Positions 36,090 to 45,020 of a stretch of DNA of 64,000 bases are shown piece after piece. Origin of the DNA: Acidiphilium multivorum AIU301. Lineage in GTDB: Bacteria > Pseudomonadota > Alphaproteobacteria > Acetobacterales > Acetobacteraceae. The notes under the pieces were generated by a model that saw nothing but the letters and a program-made list of their open reading frames with translations, ran no database searches and was not told the origin of the DNA. Where the stretch lies: the NCBI RefSeq assembly GCF_000202835.1, contig NC_015186.1, positions 3,257,501 through 3,321,500 of the forward strand, read 5' to 3'. The position numbers were made by a program, and so were the translations under genes. Numbering within the stretch: the stretch's first letter is position 1; every line of letters starts with the position of its first letter.

Positions 36090-37165
36090 CCGGCGCTGGC
36101 CGGCGGCGGCGCGGGCCGGGCGGCGGGCGGCGCGGGCCGGGCCGTTGCGGCCGCCGGCGCCGGCGCGGCGCCGGTTGCGGGCGGCAGCACGAAGCGCTGG
36201 CCGGGATAGACCAGGTTGGGATCGCGGATGCTCGCCTCGTTCGCCTTGTAGATCAGCGAATAGTCGACGCCGCGGCCATAGACGCGCCGGGCGATCAGCC
36301 ACAGGCAGTCGCCGCGCTCGATCACGACATGGTGCGGCGCGACCGGGCCGACCGCGCGCGGGGCGTAGGCGGTCTTCATCTCGCCGATGACGGCCCCCTT
36401 CGCGTCATGCGCCGTGAGGCTGAAGGTGCCGGGCTTCGCCGGCATGTGCTCGACCTTCAGCGTCCAGCGGCCATCCGGGCCGGCGGTCGCGGTGCCGAGC
36501 GGAGCGCCGTCGAGCGAGAGCGAGACCTGCGCGCCGGGCTTCGCCGTGCCGGCGATCAGCGCGTGGCCCTTGCCGTCGTAGTCGACCGAGCCGATGCCGA
36601 GCGTGCCCGGCGCCGGGCCCTGGCCGCTCAGCACCTTCGAGGGCTCGCCGCTCTTGCCGGCGAGCACCGCGAGCGGCCCCTCGTTCGGCGCGGCGGGCAC
36701 CGAGACGGTGACGTCGCGGTTGCTGGCCAGGGTCTGGCCGCCGGGGCCGGTGGCGGAAAGGGCGAGCTGCTGGCCGCCGGCGGGCAGCGGGCGGGAGGTG
36801 ACGAAGGCGAAGCTACCGGAGGAATCCGCCTTCACCGTGCCGATCGTCTTGCCGTTGGCGGTGATGGTGACGGTGGCGCCGGGCGCGGCGTGGCCGGCGA
36901 TCACCGCGTTGCCGCCGGCATCGACGCGCACCGTGTCGAAGCTCGGGGTGCCGGCGGGCCTGGCCGGCGACGCGGCGGGATGGACGGTGGCGTTCGGCGG
37001 CGGCGCGACCGGCCGGGTCGGTTCGATGTCGCGGCGGTTGCCGAGCACGGCGAGGCCGATCACGGCGCAGAGGCCGAGCGCGCCGATCGCCGCACCGGGC
37101 AGCCAGCCGGGAGCGCGCGTCCGTTCGCCCTGGCTCTCGCCGCTGGGGGTCTGGTTGGTTGACAT
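36080..37165 (-). CDS. LysM-domain envelope protein with Ig-like repeats
   Basis: 361 aa. One transmembrane helix near 22-42 (AIGALGLCAVIGLAVLG), then two Ig-like beta modules (at about 75-150, VRVDAGGNAVIAGHAAPG..., and about 175-255, VDYDGKGHALIAGTAKPG...), then a LysM domain at about 280-328 (VIERGDCLWLIARRVYG, IYKANEASIRDPNLVYPGQ), then an Ala/Pro tail. Such proteins bind peptidoglycan from the inner membrane side; the Ig modules may extend or present. Its stop lies in a tandem duplication. Confidence 0.88.
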   Translation of the reverse strand: MSTNQTPSGESQGERTRAPGWLPGAAIGALGLCAVIGLAVLGNRRDIEPTRPVAPPPNATVHPAASPARPAGTPSFDTVRVDAGGNAVIAGHAAPGATVTITANGKTIGTVKADSSGSFAFVTSRPLPAGGQQLALSATGPGGQTLASNRDVTVSVPAAPNEGPLAVLAGKSGEPSKVLSGQGPAPGTLGIGSVDYDGKGHALIAGTAKPGAQVSLSLDGAPLGTATAGPDGRWTLKVEHMPAKPGTFSLTAHDAKGAVIGEMKTAYAPRAVGPVAPHHVVIERGDCLWLIARRVYGRGVDYSLIYKANEASIRDPNLVYPGQRFVLPPATGAAPAPAAATARPAPPAARPAPPPASAGTS

Positions 37166-37258
37166 GTAAAGAACTCTTGATGCCGATCGCTTGCCTATCC
37201 TGCATTATCCTGCCACGAGGACGGCCGTCTCGAAAGGTTCGGCAGGTAATTCTGGAAT

Positions 37259-37843
37259 ATGAGTCACATTTCGGTCACGGTATTTTGCGGCTCGTCGCCG
37301 GGGACGGCGCCCGACTATCTCGCGGCGGCGCGCGCCCTCGGCGAGGGGCTGGCCGCGCGGGGCATGACCCTGGTGTTCGGTGGCGGCAATGTCGGGCTGA
37401 TGGGGGCGACCGCCGGGGCCGCGCTCGGCGCCGGCGGGGCGGTGACCGGCATCATCCCCGATTTCCTGCGCGCCCGTGAGGTCGAGTTTCCCGGCCTGAC
37501 CGAACTGATCGTCACCGACACGATGCATACCCGCAAGCGGCGCATGTTCGCCCGGGCGGACGCGTTCGTCGTGCTGCCCGGCGGGCTCGGCACGCTGGAC
37601 GAGCTGATGGAGATCCTCACCTGGAAGCAGCTCGGCCGCCACACCAAGCCGATCCTGCTGATCGACATCCGCGGCTGGGCGAGCCGGGTGGCGGCGCTGA
37701 TCGACGGCGTGATCGAGGACGGTTTCGCCCGGCCGTCGGCGCGCGAGCTGATCGAGGTGGTGCCGGACGTGGCGGCCGCGCTCGCCCGGCTCGAGACCTA
37801 TTCGGAATCGGTCAACGGCGCCTCGTCGCTCGGCAACCTGTAA
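37259..37843 (+). CDS. LOG-family phosphoribohydrolase (TIGR00730 type)
   Basis: 194 aa Rossmann-fold enzyme. The signature motif PGGLGTLDE near residue 107-115 sits in FVVLPGGLGTLDELMEILTW, with VFGGGNVGLMGATAG near the N-terminus and MHTRKRRMFARADAF before the motif. LOG proteins split cytokinin riboside monophosphate or related nucleotides; many bacterial members are AMP nucleosidases. The 3' end overlaps the convergent yacG gene by 46 bp. Confidence 0.9.
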   Translation: MSHISVTVFCGSSPGTAPDYLAAARALGEGLAARGMTLVFGGGNVGLMGATAGAALGAGGAVTGIIPDFLRAREVEFPGLTELIVTDTMHTRKRRMFARADAFVVLPGGLGTLDELMEILTWKQLGRHTKPILLIDIRGWASRVAALIDGVIEDGFARPSARELIEVVPDVAAALARLETYSESVNGASSLGNL

Positions 37844-37992
37844 TCCTCGCCGAACCAGCGGCCGAGATCGATCGCGCGGCACCGCGCCGAGCAGAACGGG
37901 CGGTGCGCCTCCTGCGCCTTCCGGCCGCAGATCGGGCAGGCGCCGGCGGGTTTGCGGCGGGGGCGGCTTGCGGGAGCCGGTTCGTCGGTCAT
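37798..37992 (-). CDS. yacG: DNA gyrase inhibitor YacG
   Basis: 64-aa zinc-binding protein; CPICGR and CSARCRAIDLGRWFGEDYRLP supply the four-Cys site. E. coli YacG binds GyrB and blocks DNA binding. It is the distal gene of the infA-maf-RNase E/G-yacG block, starting with a 4-nt overlap with the RNase stop. Its last 15 codons overlap the LOG gene on the opposite strand. Confidence 0.95.
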   Translation of the reverse strand: MTDEPAPASRPRRKPAGACPICGRKAQEAHRPFCSARCRAIDLGRWFGEDYRLPSDEAPLTDSE

Positions 37993-38861
37993 GGCGGCAA
38001 CTCGTGCAGCGGCGGGCGGATGCGGGGGCGGCTGATCTCGGCGAAGCCGAGTGCCGAGAAGCCGAGCAGGCGCGGGCGGAGCGGATCGCGCGCGAGGGCG
38101 GCGGCAAGGTCGGGGGCCAGTTTCGGCCGGGCGGCGGGTTTCATTCCGGCGAAATCGACCAGGATCGCGCCGGCGAGGTTGCGCAGCCGGATCTGCCGGG
38201 CGAGTTCGGGAATGATGGCGCGGTTGAGCCGCAACTGCGCGCCATGCTTGTCGCCCCGCTCGGCGGTGGCCGCGCCGGCATCGATATCGATCGCGGTGAG
38301 CGCCGGCGTCGGGCAGACCGTGCCGCGCGCGCCCTGCGGCAGCGGAAAGACCGGCTCGGCGAGTGCGGCGATCTCCTCCGCCACCGGGGCGAGGCTGGCC
38401 GGATCGTGCGCGACCCCTTCATGCGCCGCGCGCAGCAGGGCGACGAGTTCCCAGTCATCGGCGAGGATCGGCGCGGCCGGATGCAGGGCGCGGAACTCGG
38501 CGATCGGGCCGGGGCCGCGGGCGAGCAGGCCGGGCTTCGCGCCGGGTGCTACACCTTCCGCCAGCGCGAGGCGCGGGCCCTTGCCGCCCTGCGGCGCGCG
38601 GGTGATGCGGACCGCGACGGCATCGCCCTCGGCGAGGCTCTTGCCGCCCGCGCTGTCGGGCAGGAAGCCCGATCCGTCGCCGAGATCGACGAACGCGCCG
38701 CCAAGTGCCGGGGCGCGGGCGGTGATCCGGCCGGAGCGGAGATCGCCGACGCCATCCGGCGCGTCGGGCCGCCAGCGCGTGTAGCCGGCGAGAGTGCCGG
38801 ATTCGGTCAGCGCGAGATGCACCGTGCCGCCGCGCAGCCCGGCGCGGATGACGGCGCTCAT
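37989..38861 (-). CDS. Short ribonuclease E/G family protein
   Basis: 290 aa. Compared with E. coli RNase G (489 aa) it is about half length, with a reduced N-terminal S1-like region (GGAFVDLGDGSGFLPD) and the catalytic part retained: the metal-binding Asp in TAIDIDAGAAT and Asp in AILVDFAGMKP. It lacks the zinc-link Cys pair and the small domain. The same short form next to maf and yacG is common in alphaproteobacteria; its role is not well defined. Overlaps maf by 4 nt at its start. Confidence 0.85.
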   Translation of the reverse strand: MSAVIRAGLRGGTVHLALTESGTLAGYTRWRPDAPDGVGDLRSGRITARAPALGGAFVDLGDGSGFLPDSAGGKSLAEGDAVAVRITRAPQGGKGPRLALAEGVAPGAKPGLLARGPGPIAEFRALHPAAPILADDWELVALLRAAHEGVAHDPASLAPVAEEIAALAEPVFPLPQGARGTVCPTPALTAIDIDAGAATAERGDKHGAQLRLNRAIIPELARQIRLRNLAGAILVDFAGMKPAARPKLAPDLAAALARDPLRPRLLGFSALGFAEISRPRIRPPLHELPP

Positions 38862-39424
38862 GCCCGCCAGCCGAGGCCGCGCAGCAGGTTCAGCGTTTCG
38901 TGCAGAGGCAGGCCGACCACGCCGGAATGCGAGCCGGCGAGAAAATCGACGAACCCCGCCGCCCGGCCCTGGATCGCGTAGCCACCCGCCTTGCCGCGCC
39001 ATTCGCCGCTGGCGAGATAGGCCTCGGCGGCGTCGCGGTCGAGCCGGGCGAAGCCGACGGTGGTGAGCACGTTGCGCGCGGCGATGCGCCCGTCCGGCCC
39101 GCGCGCGGCGACGGCGGAATGCACCCGGTGGCGGCGGCCGGCGAGCAGGTCGAGACAGCGGCGCGCCTCGGCCTCGGTTTCGGTCTTGGGCAGGATGCGG
39201 CGGCCGAGGGCGACGACGGTATCGGCGGCGATGACGAAGGCGCCCGGCGCGGTGACGGAAGCGAGCTTCTCCGCCGCCATGCGCGCGGCGTAGAGCCGGG
39301 GCGGTTCCGCCTTGTGCGGGGTTTCGTCGATATCGGGGGACATCACCGCGTCGGGGACGATGCCGAGCTGACGCAACAGGTCGAGCCTGCGGGGGCTCGA
39401 CGAGGCCAGGATCAGGTCGGCCAT
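38858..39424 (-). CDS. maf: Maf family nucleotide pyrophosphatase
   Basis: 188 aa. Hydrolyses non-canonical or canonical nucleoside triphosphates (dTTP/UTP for the YhdE group). Motifs: LILASSSPRRLDLLRQLG, SPDIDETP, VIAADTVVALGRRILPKT, and GKAGGYAIQGRAAGFVDFLAG. 13 nt after the infA stop, and the stop overlaps the RNase E/G start, indicating one transcript. Confidence 0.95.
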   Translation of the reverse strand: MADLILASSSPRRLDLLRQLGIVPDAVMSPDIDETPHKAEPPRLYAARMAAEKLASVTAPGAFVIAADTVVALGRRILPKTETEAEARRCLDLLAGRRHRVHSAVAARGPDGRIAARNVLTTVGFARLDRDAAEAYLASGEWRGKAGGYAIQGRAAGFVDFLAGSHSGVVGLPLHETLNLLRGLGWRA

Positions 39425-39437
39425 GCGGCGGTCCGGC

Positions 39438-39656
39438 TTACTTGAAGCGGAAGGTGATCCGGCCCTTGGTCAGATCATAGGGCGTCATTTCGACGTTGAC
39501 GCGGTCACCGGCCAGCACGCGGATGCGGTTCTTGCGCATCTTGCCGCTCGTATGGGCGAGAATGATATGGTCGTTGTCGAGTTTCACCCGGAACATCGCG
39601 TTCGGGAGCAGCTCCGCGACGGTGCCGCTGAACTCGATCATGTCTTCTTTTGACAT
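39438..39656 (-). CDS. infA: Translation initiation factor IF-1
   Basis: 72-aa S1/OB-fold protein that binds the 30S A site. Reads [42 protein letters not shown] and ends GRITFRFK, the standard form. The ATG is 39656; the preceding TTG is part of the leader. A very close -10 element suggests little or no leader (see the promoter). First gene of the infA-maf-RNase-yacG operon, 52 bp downstream of hisD. Confidence 0.98.
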   Translation of the reverse strand: MSKEDMIEFSGTVAELLPNAMFRVKLDNDHIILAHTSGKMRKNRIRVLAGDRVNVEMTPYDLTKGRITFRFK

Positions 39657-39662
39657 CAAACC

Positions 39663-39691
39663 TCGATAAAAAATTGCAACATGCGGTTCAA
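39663..39691 (-). promoter_or_regulatory. Candidate infA promoter
   Basis: On the minus strand TTGAAC (39691-39686), a 17-nt spacer, then TATCGA (39668-39663). It lies wholly between the hisD stop and infA. The -10 ends 7 nt before the infA ATG, so transcription could start at or next to the start codon. Confidence 0.5.
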
Positions 39692-39708
39692 ATGAGCCGA
39701 TGGCGCGT

Positions 39709-41019
39709 TCAGGTCAAGTTTTCCGCCCGGTTGCGGGTCAGCCTTGCGCGGATGGAACGGGCGTGGCCGTCGAGGCTCTCGGCCACCGCCAGCGTCGCCG
39801 CGGCGGGTCCGATGGACGCCATCGCCGCCGGATCGAGGGCGACGAAGGTGGTGCGCTTGAGGAAGTCGAACACCGACAGGCCGGAGGAGAACCGCGCCGT
39901 GCCGCCGGTCGGCAGCACGTGGTTGGGCCCGGCGACGTAGTCGCCGATCGCGGTCGGGGCATCGGCGCCGAGAAAGGCGGCGCCGGCATGGCGGATGCGG
40001 GCGAAGACCGCGTCCGGATCGGCGGTCATCACCTGGAGATGCTCCGGGGCGACGCGGTTGGCGATCTCGGCGGCCTCGTCGAGATCGCGGGCGATGATGA
40101 TCGCGCCATGGGCGGCGAGCGAGGCGGCGGCGATCGAGGCGCGGGGCAGGGTTTCCAGCGCGCGGGCGAGTTCGGCGGCGACGGCCTCGGCCAGCGCCGC
40201 ATCGTCGGTGACGAGGAGCGACTGCGCCGCCTCGTCATGCTCGGCCTGGGCGATCATGTCGAGGGCGACGCGCCACGGGTCCTGCCCGGCATCGGCGATG
40301 ATCAGCACTTCCGAGGGGCCGGCGATGGAATCGATGCCGACCTGCCCGAACACCTGCCGCTTCGCCTCGGCGACGAAGGCGTTGCCCGGCCCGACGATGC
40401 GGTCGACCGGGGCGATGGCTTCGGTGCCATAGGCGAGGGCGGCGACGGCCTGCGCGCCGCCGACGCGGTAGATCTCCGCCACCCCGGCGCGCCACGCGGC
40501 GGCGAGGACGAGGTCGTTCATCTGCCCGTCCGGCGTCGGCACGCACATGGCGATCCGCCCGACGCCGGCGACACGGGCGGGAATCGCGTTCATCAGCACC
40601 GAGGAGGGGTAGGACGCCTTGCCCCCCGGCACGTAGAGCCCGACGGCGTCGAGCGGCCCCCAGCGCAGGCCGAGCCGCGCGCCGGCGGCGTCGGTGAAGC
40701 CGATATCCCGCGGCAGCTGGGCGCGGTGGAACGCCTCGATCCGGGTCGCGGCGAGGTCGATCGCCTCAAGCTGTTCGGCGCCGACGCGGGCGCAGGCGGC
40801 GTCGATCTCGGCGGCACTCACCCGCAGGGTTTCGGGCGTGATGGGAAAGCGGTCGTAGCGGCGGGTGAGGTCGATCAGCGCGGCGTCGCCCTCGGCGCGC
40901 ACCCGGGCGATGATCGCGGCGACCGGGGCGGCGACGTCGGTGGCGCTGGCGCGGTCGCTGGCCAGGGCGGCGAGGGCGGCGGCGAAGCCCGGTTCGGCGG
41001 TGTGGAGACGGCGGATCAT
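39709..41019 (-). CDS. hisD: Histidinol dehydrogenase
   Basis: 436-aa zinc enzyme for the last two steps of histidine synthesis. Motifs: [73 protein letters not shown] (with zinc-ligand residues), and [13 protein letters not shown] 41019 overlaps the hisG stop by 4 nt. Confidence 0.97.
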   Translation of the reverse strand: MIRRLHTAEPGFAAALAALASDRASATDVAAPVAAIIARVRAEGDAALIDLTRRYDRFPITPETLRVSAAEIDAACARVGAEQLEAIDLAATRIEAFHRAQLPRDIGFTDAAGARLGLRWGPLDAVGLYVPGGKASYPSSVLMNAIPARVAGVGRIAMCVPTPDGQMNDLVLAAAWRAGVAEIYRVGGAQAVAALAYGTEAIAPVDRIVGPGNAFVAEAKRQVFGQVGIDSIAGPSEVLIIADAGQDPWRVALDMIAQAEHDEAAQSLLVTDDAALAEAVAAELARALETLPRASIAAASLAAHGAIIIARDLDEAAEIANRVAPEHLQVMTADPDAVFARIRHAGAAFLGADAPTAIGDYVAGPNHVLPTGGTARFSSGLSVFDFLKRTTFVALDPAAMASIGPAAATLAVAESLDGHARSIRARLTRNRAENLT

Positions 41020-41711
41020 GCGGCGGCCAGCGCGTCGCGGAAGCGGGCGATCCAGTGGGCGATTTCCTCCGGCCTTGTCTTCAGCGCGGTGCGGTTGACG
41101 ATCAGCCGCGAGGTGACATGGGCGATGGTCTCGGTCTCGACCAGGCCGTTGGCCTTCAGCGTCGAGCCGGTCTGCACCAGGTCGACGATCAGGCGCGACA
41201 GGCCGAGGCCGGGGGCCAGCTCCATCGCGCCGTTCAGCGCCACGATCTCGGCCTGGATGCCGCGCGCGGCGAAATGGCGGCGGGTGATGTTGGGATATTT
41301 GCTGGCGACGCGCACGCGCGAGAGCCGGCCGAAATCGGTGCGCCCGGCGGCGTCCGCCGGCTCGGCGACGGCGATGCGGCAGGCGCCGATGCCGAGGTCG
41401 AGCGGCGCGTAGATTTCCGGATAGTCGAACTCCATCAGCACGTCGGCGCCGCAGATGCCGATCTCGGCGGCGCCGAAGGCGACGAAGGTGGCGACGTCGA
41501 AACTGCGCACGCGGATCACGTCGAGCTCGGGGATCGCGGTGTGGAAGCGCAGCCGCCGGCTGCTCTCGTCGGCATAGTCCGGCTCGGGCGCGATGCCGGC
41601 GGCGGCGAGCAGCGGCGCGCATTCCTTCAGGATGCGGCCCTTGGGCAGGGCGAGCACGAGCCCGTTGGTGGCGGCCTCGGCGGCCTTCGGCGATGGGGTC
41701 ACGGCGGTCAT
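41016..41711 (-). CDS. hisG: ATP phosphoribosyltransferase, short form
   Basis: 231 aa from ATG 41711. Catalyses the first step of histidine synthesis. Segments: LVLALPKGRILKECAPLL, RVRSFDVATFVAFGAAEIGICG, RVASKYPNITRRHF and the PRPP-binding LIVDLVQTGSTLKANGL. It ends before the C-terminal regulatory domain of long HisG (about 300 aa), so it should need HisZ, which is not in this window. Overlaps hisD. Confidence 0.96.
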   Translation of the reverse strand: MTAVTPSPKAAEAATNGLVLALPKGRILKECAPLLAAAGIAPEPDYADESSRRLRFHTAIPELDVIRVRSFDVATFVAFGAAEIGICGADVLMEFDYPEIYAPLDLGIGACRIAVAEPADAAGRTDFGRLSRVRVASKYPNITRRHFAARGIQAEIVALNGAMELAPGLGLSRLIVDLVQTGSTLKANGLVETETIAHVTSRLIVNRTALKTRPEEIAHWIARFRDALAAA

Positions 41712-41800
41712 CGCGCGGGTTCGTAGCATTGCCGGCGCGCCCTGCCAAACCCGGCGGCGCGGGGCTTGTCCCGGCGGTGCTGTGGGCGCAGATTGCGGCC

Positions 41801-42721
41801 ATGAGCGAGCATGTGATGATCTGCGAGGTCGGCCCGCGCGACGGGCTGCAGATGGCGAAGTCGAGAATGGAGACCGGGGCGAAATGCGACTGGATCGCCG
41901 CCCTGGCGAAGGCCGGGGTGAAGGAGATCGAGGTCGGCAGTTTCGTGCCGGCGAAGCTCATCCCGCAGATGGCGGATACCGAGGCGGTGGTGCGCTTCGC
42001 GAAGGAGATTCCGGGCCTCGTCGTCGTCGCGCTGGCGCCGAACCTGCGCGGGGCGCAGGCGGCGGTGGCGGCCGGGGCGCACCGGGTCAGCATTCCGGTC
42101 TCGGTGAGCGAGGGGCATTCGCGCGCCAACCTGAACCGCGCGCCGGACGAGCAGGTGGCGGTGGTCGGCCAGATCGTCGAGTGGATGGAAAGCGCGGGCA
42201 ATCCGGCGGAAATCGAGGTCGCCTGCTCGACCGCCTTCGGCTGCTCGATCGACGGCGTGGTGCCCGAGCGCGAGGTGGTGCGCATCGCCGCCGCACTCGC
42301 GGAGACGGGGGTGGAGCAGATCGGCCTCGCCGACACGGTGGGCTACGCCAACCCCGCGCAGATCAAGTCGGTCGTGCGGGCGGTGCGGCGCGAGATCGGC
42401 CCGGCGCTGCGCGGGCTGCACCTGCACGACACGATGGGCCTCGGCCTCGCCAACGCGCTGGCCGGGCTCGAGGTCGGGATACGGGATTTCGACGCCGCCC
42501 TCGCCGGGCTCGGCGGCTGCCCGTTCGCGCCCGGGGCGTCGGGCAACATCGTCACCGAGGATCTCGTGTTCATGCTGGAGAGCATGGGCTTCGGCACCGG
42601 CATCGACCTTGCGGCGCTGATCGCCGCGCGGCGCCTGCTGCACGAGGGGCTGCCGGCCGAGCCGATGCACGGCCAGGTCGCGAAGGCGGGCATTCCGCGC
42701 ACCTATCGCCAGGCGGCGTGA
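41801..42721 (+). CDS. Hydroxymethylglutaryl-CoA lyase family protein
   Basis: 306-aa TIM-barrel lyase that likely cleaves an HMG-CoA-like substrate into acetyl-CoA and a keto acid. VGPRDGLQM is the start of the metal-binding strand, HLHDTMGLGLAN holds metal-binding His residues, and GGCPFAPGASGNIVTEDL contains the catalytic Cys loop. Could act in leucine or related branched-acid catabolism. First gene of a three-gene operon with a CoA transferase and a dehydrogenase, 10 nt ahead of the former. Confidence 0.88.
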   Translation: MSEHVMICEVGPRDGLQMAKSRMETGAKCDWIAALAKAGVKEIEVGSFVPAKLIPQMADTEAVVRFAKEIPGLVVVALAPNLRGAQAAVAAGAHRVSIPVSVSEGHSRANLNRAPDEQVAVVGQIVEWMESAGNPAEIEVACSTAFGCSIDGVVPEREVVRIAAALAETGVEQIGLADTVGYANPAQIKSVVRAVRREIGPALRGLHLHDTMGLGLANALAGLEVGIRDFDAALAGLGGCPFAPGASGNIVTEDLVFMLESMGFGTGIDLAALIAARRLLHEGLPAEPMHGQVAKAGIPRTYRQAA

Positions 42722-42731
42722 GGGGCGCGGC

Positions 42732-43910
42732 ATGAGCGGCACACCGCTGGCGGGGCTGCGCGTCGTCGAGTTCGCGCACATGGTGATGGGGCCGACGACC
42801 GGGCTGATCCTCGGCGATCTCGGCGCCGACGTGGTGAAGATCGAGCCGATGCCGGACGGCGACAACACCCGCCGGCTGACCGGCTCGGGAATCGGCTTCT
42901 TCACCATGGCGAGCCGCAACAAGCGCAGCGTCATGCTCGACCTGAAATCGCCCGAGGGGCTCGAAGTGGCGCGGGACCTGGTGGCGCGGGCCGACGTGCT
43001 GACCGAGAATTTCCGCCCCGGCGCGCTGGAGCGGCTCGGCCTCGGCTACGCGGCCTGCGCGGCGCAAAACCCGCGGCTCATCTACTGCTCGCTCAAGGGC
43101 TTCCTGCCCGGGCCGTACGAACACCGCACCGCGCTCGACGAGGTGGTGCAGATGATGGGCGGCCTCGCCTACATGACCGGGCCGATCGGCCGGCCGCTGC
43201 GGGCCGGCGCCTCGGTGATCGACATCATGGGCGGCAGCTACGGCGCCATCGCGGTGCTCGCCGCCCTCGCCGAGCGGGAGCGGACCGGGCGCGGCCAGCA
43301 CGTGCAGTCCGGCCTGTTCGAGAGCGTCGCGATGCTGATGGCGCAGCACATGGCGCAGGCGGCCATCACCGGCGTCGAGCCGGCGCCGATGAGCGCGCGC
43401 GACGTGGCCTGGCCGGTCTATGACATCTTCAACACGAAGGACGGGCAGCAGATCTTCATCGGCGTCGTCACCGACACGCAATGGAAGGTGCTGTGCGCCG
43501 AGTTCGGGCTGGCCGCGCTGGCCGACGATCCGGGGCTGGCGACGCAGGCCGAGCGGCGGGCGGCGCGCCCGCGCACCCTGCCGGTGATCGCCGCGGCCTT
43601 CGCGCGGTTCAGCGCGGCGGATCTGGTCGCGCGCTGCGAACGGCTGGGCCTGCCCTTCGCGCCGATCGCGAAGCCGGCGGACCTGTTCGCCGATCCGCAC
43701 CTGCGGGAGTCGGGCGGGCTGGTCGAGGTCAGCCTGCCGGACGGGCGGAAAATCGGCCTGCCGGGCCTGCCGATCAGCATGGACGGGGCGCGCAGCACGG
43801 CGCGGCGCGACGTGCCGGCGCCCGGCGCGGACACGCGGGACGTGCTGGCGGAGCTGGGCTATCCGGCCGCCGAGATCGACCGGCTGATCGCGGCGGGCGC
43901 CGCCGGCTGA
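42732..43910 (+). CDS. CaiB/BaiF family CoA transferase
   Basis: 392-aa family III CoA transferase. VVEFAHMVMGPTTGLILGDLGADVVKIEP at the N-terminus, RNKRSVMLDLKSPEG, and ENFRPGALERLGLGY are family blocks, with a likely catalytic Asp at 164 in VIDIMGGSY. Transfers CoA between acids; donor and acceptor are not known. Lies between the lyase and the dehydrogenase, suggesting one pathway that activates, cleaves and oxidises a branched hydroxy acid. Confidence 0.92.
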   Translation: MSGTPLAGLRVVEFAHMVMGPTTGLILGDLGADVVKIEPMPDGDNTRRLTGSGIGFFTMASRNKRSVMLDLKSPEGLEVARDLVARADVLTENFRPGALERLGLGYAACAAQNPRLIYCSLKGFLPGPYEHRTALDEVVQMMGGLAYMTGPIGRPLRAGASVIDIMGGSYGAIAVLAALAERERTGRGQHVQSGLFESVAMLMAQHMAQAAITGVEPAPMSARDVAWPVYDIFNTKDGQQIFIGVVTDTQWKVLCAEFGLAALADDPGLATQAERRAARPRTLPVIAAAFARFSAADLVARCERLGLPFAPIAKPADLFADPHLRESGGLVEVSLPDGRKIGLPGLPISMDGARSTARRDVPAPGADTRDVLAELGYPAAEIDRLIAAGAAG

Positions 43911-43937
43911 ACGGAATTTCAGGGAAGGAGCAGAAAA

Positions 43938-44810
43938 ATGGCGAAGGTGGCGTTCATCGGGCTTGGGGTGATGGGCTATCCGATGGCGGGGCATCTGGCC
44001 GCCGGCGGGCACGAGGTGACGGTCTATAACCGTACCCACGCCAAGGCCGAGGCCTGGACCAGGCAGCACAAGGGCACGGCGGCGCCGACCCCGCGCGAGG
44101 CGGCGGCGGGGGCCGATTTCGTGTTCTGCTGCGTCGGCAACGACGACGATCTCCGTTCGGTGACGATCGGGCCGGACGGCGCCTTCGCCGGCATGAAGGA
44201 GGGCGCGCTGTTCGTCGACCACACCACGGCCTCGGCCACGGTGGCGCGCGAGCTGGCGGAGGCCGCCGGCGGGCGTTTCGGCGTGATGGACGGGCCGGTA
44301 TCCGGCGGCCAGGCCGGGGCGGAGAACGGCAAGCTCACGGTGATGATGGGCGGCGAGGCGGCGGATTTCGAGCGGGCCAAGCCGGTGGTCGGCTGCTACG
44401 GCGCCAATATCAGCCATATCGGGCCGCACGGGGCCGGGCAGCTCGCCAAGATGGTCAACCAGATCTGCATCGCCGGCGTCGTCCAGGGCCTCGCCGAGGG
44501 GCTGCATTTCGCCGAGGCCGCCGGGCTCGACGCGGCGAAGGTCATCGGCGCGATCTCGAAAGGTGCTGCGCAGAGCTGGCAGATGGAAAACCGCTGGAAG
44601 ACGATGACGGAGAAAAAATTCGATTTCGGCTTCGCGGTGGACTGGATGCGCAAGGACCTCGGCATCTGCCTCGCCCAGGCGAAGGAAACCGGGGCGCGGC
44701 TGCCGCTCACCGCGCTGGTCGACCAGTTCTACGCCGATGTGCAGCAGATGGGCGGGCGGCGCTGGGACACCTCGTCGCTGATCGCGCGCTTCGGCGGCGT
44801 CTCAGAATAG
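43938..44810 (+). CDS. 3-hydroxyisobutyrate dehydrogenase family oxidoreductase
   Basis: 290-aa beta-hydroxyacid dehydrogenase. The Rossmann loop VAFIGLGVMGYPMAGHL, YNRTHAKAEAW, the substrate-binding DGPVSGGQAGAENGKL, and GHGAGQLAKMVNQI-like GPHGAGQLAKMVNQ with catalytic Lys are visible. Precise substrate unknown (3-hydroxyisobutyrate, tartronate semialdehyde or similar). RBS GGAAGGAG lies before the ATG. The 3' end overlaps the following minus-strand lipoprotein gene by 9 nt. Confidence 0.92.
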   Translation: MAKVAFIGLGVMGYPMAGHLAAGGHEVTVYNRTHAKAEAWTRQHKGTAAPTPREAAAGADFVFCCVGNDDDLRSVTIGPDGAFAGMKEGALFVDHTTASATVARELAEAAGGRFGVMDGPVSGGQAGAENGKLTVMMGGEAADFERAKPVVGCYGANISHIGPHGAGQLAKMVNQICIAGVVQGLAEGLHFAEAAGLDAAKVIGAISKGAAQSWQMENRWKTMTEKKFDFGFAVDWMRKDLGICLAQAKETGARLPLTALVDQFYADVQQMGGRRWDTSSLIARFGGVSE

Positions 44811-45020
44811 GCTGTTGTTGATGCGCAGCACCTCGCGGCAATGCGGGGTGTTGGCCAGCGCGCCGCCATTGTTCTCGCAGCGGACCACCTGGCGCATCAG
44901 CGCGTGCGGGTTCTTGCGGTAATAGGCGGTCTGGCCGCCGCCGGCGCAGCCGGCGAGGGCGCCGCAGGCGAGCAGCAGGGCCGCGAGGCGGGTCGTGGCG
45001 GCGGTGCGGCGGTGGCGCAT
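44802..45020 (-). CDS. Small lipoprotein, EexN-like
   Basis: 72 aa with a lipobox (LLACGALAGCAGG). The mature region TAYYRKNPHALMRQVVRCENNGG... has two cysteines in a pattern (YxxNP...C...C) resembling EexN entry-exclusion lipoproteins of conjugative plasmids and related chromosomal lipoproteins. There is no conjugation gene nearby, so any exclusion function is unlikely. Convergent with the dehydrogenase. Confidence 0.65.
   Translation of the reverse strand: MRHRRTAATTRLAALLLACGALAGCAGGGQTAYYRKNPHALMRQVVRCENNGGALANTPHCREVLRINNSLF

Noticed and set aside
44802-45020. Plasmid entry-exclusion lipoprotein as a sign of a conjugative element
   Set aside because: Only a weak motif resemblance; there are no relaxase, T4SS or plasmid genes nearby.
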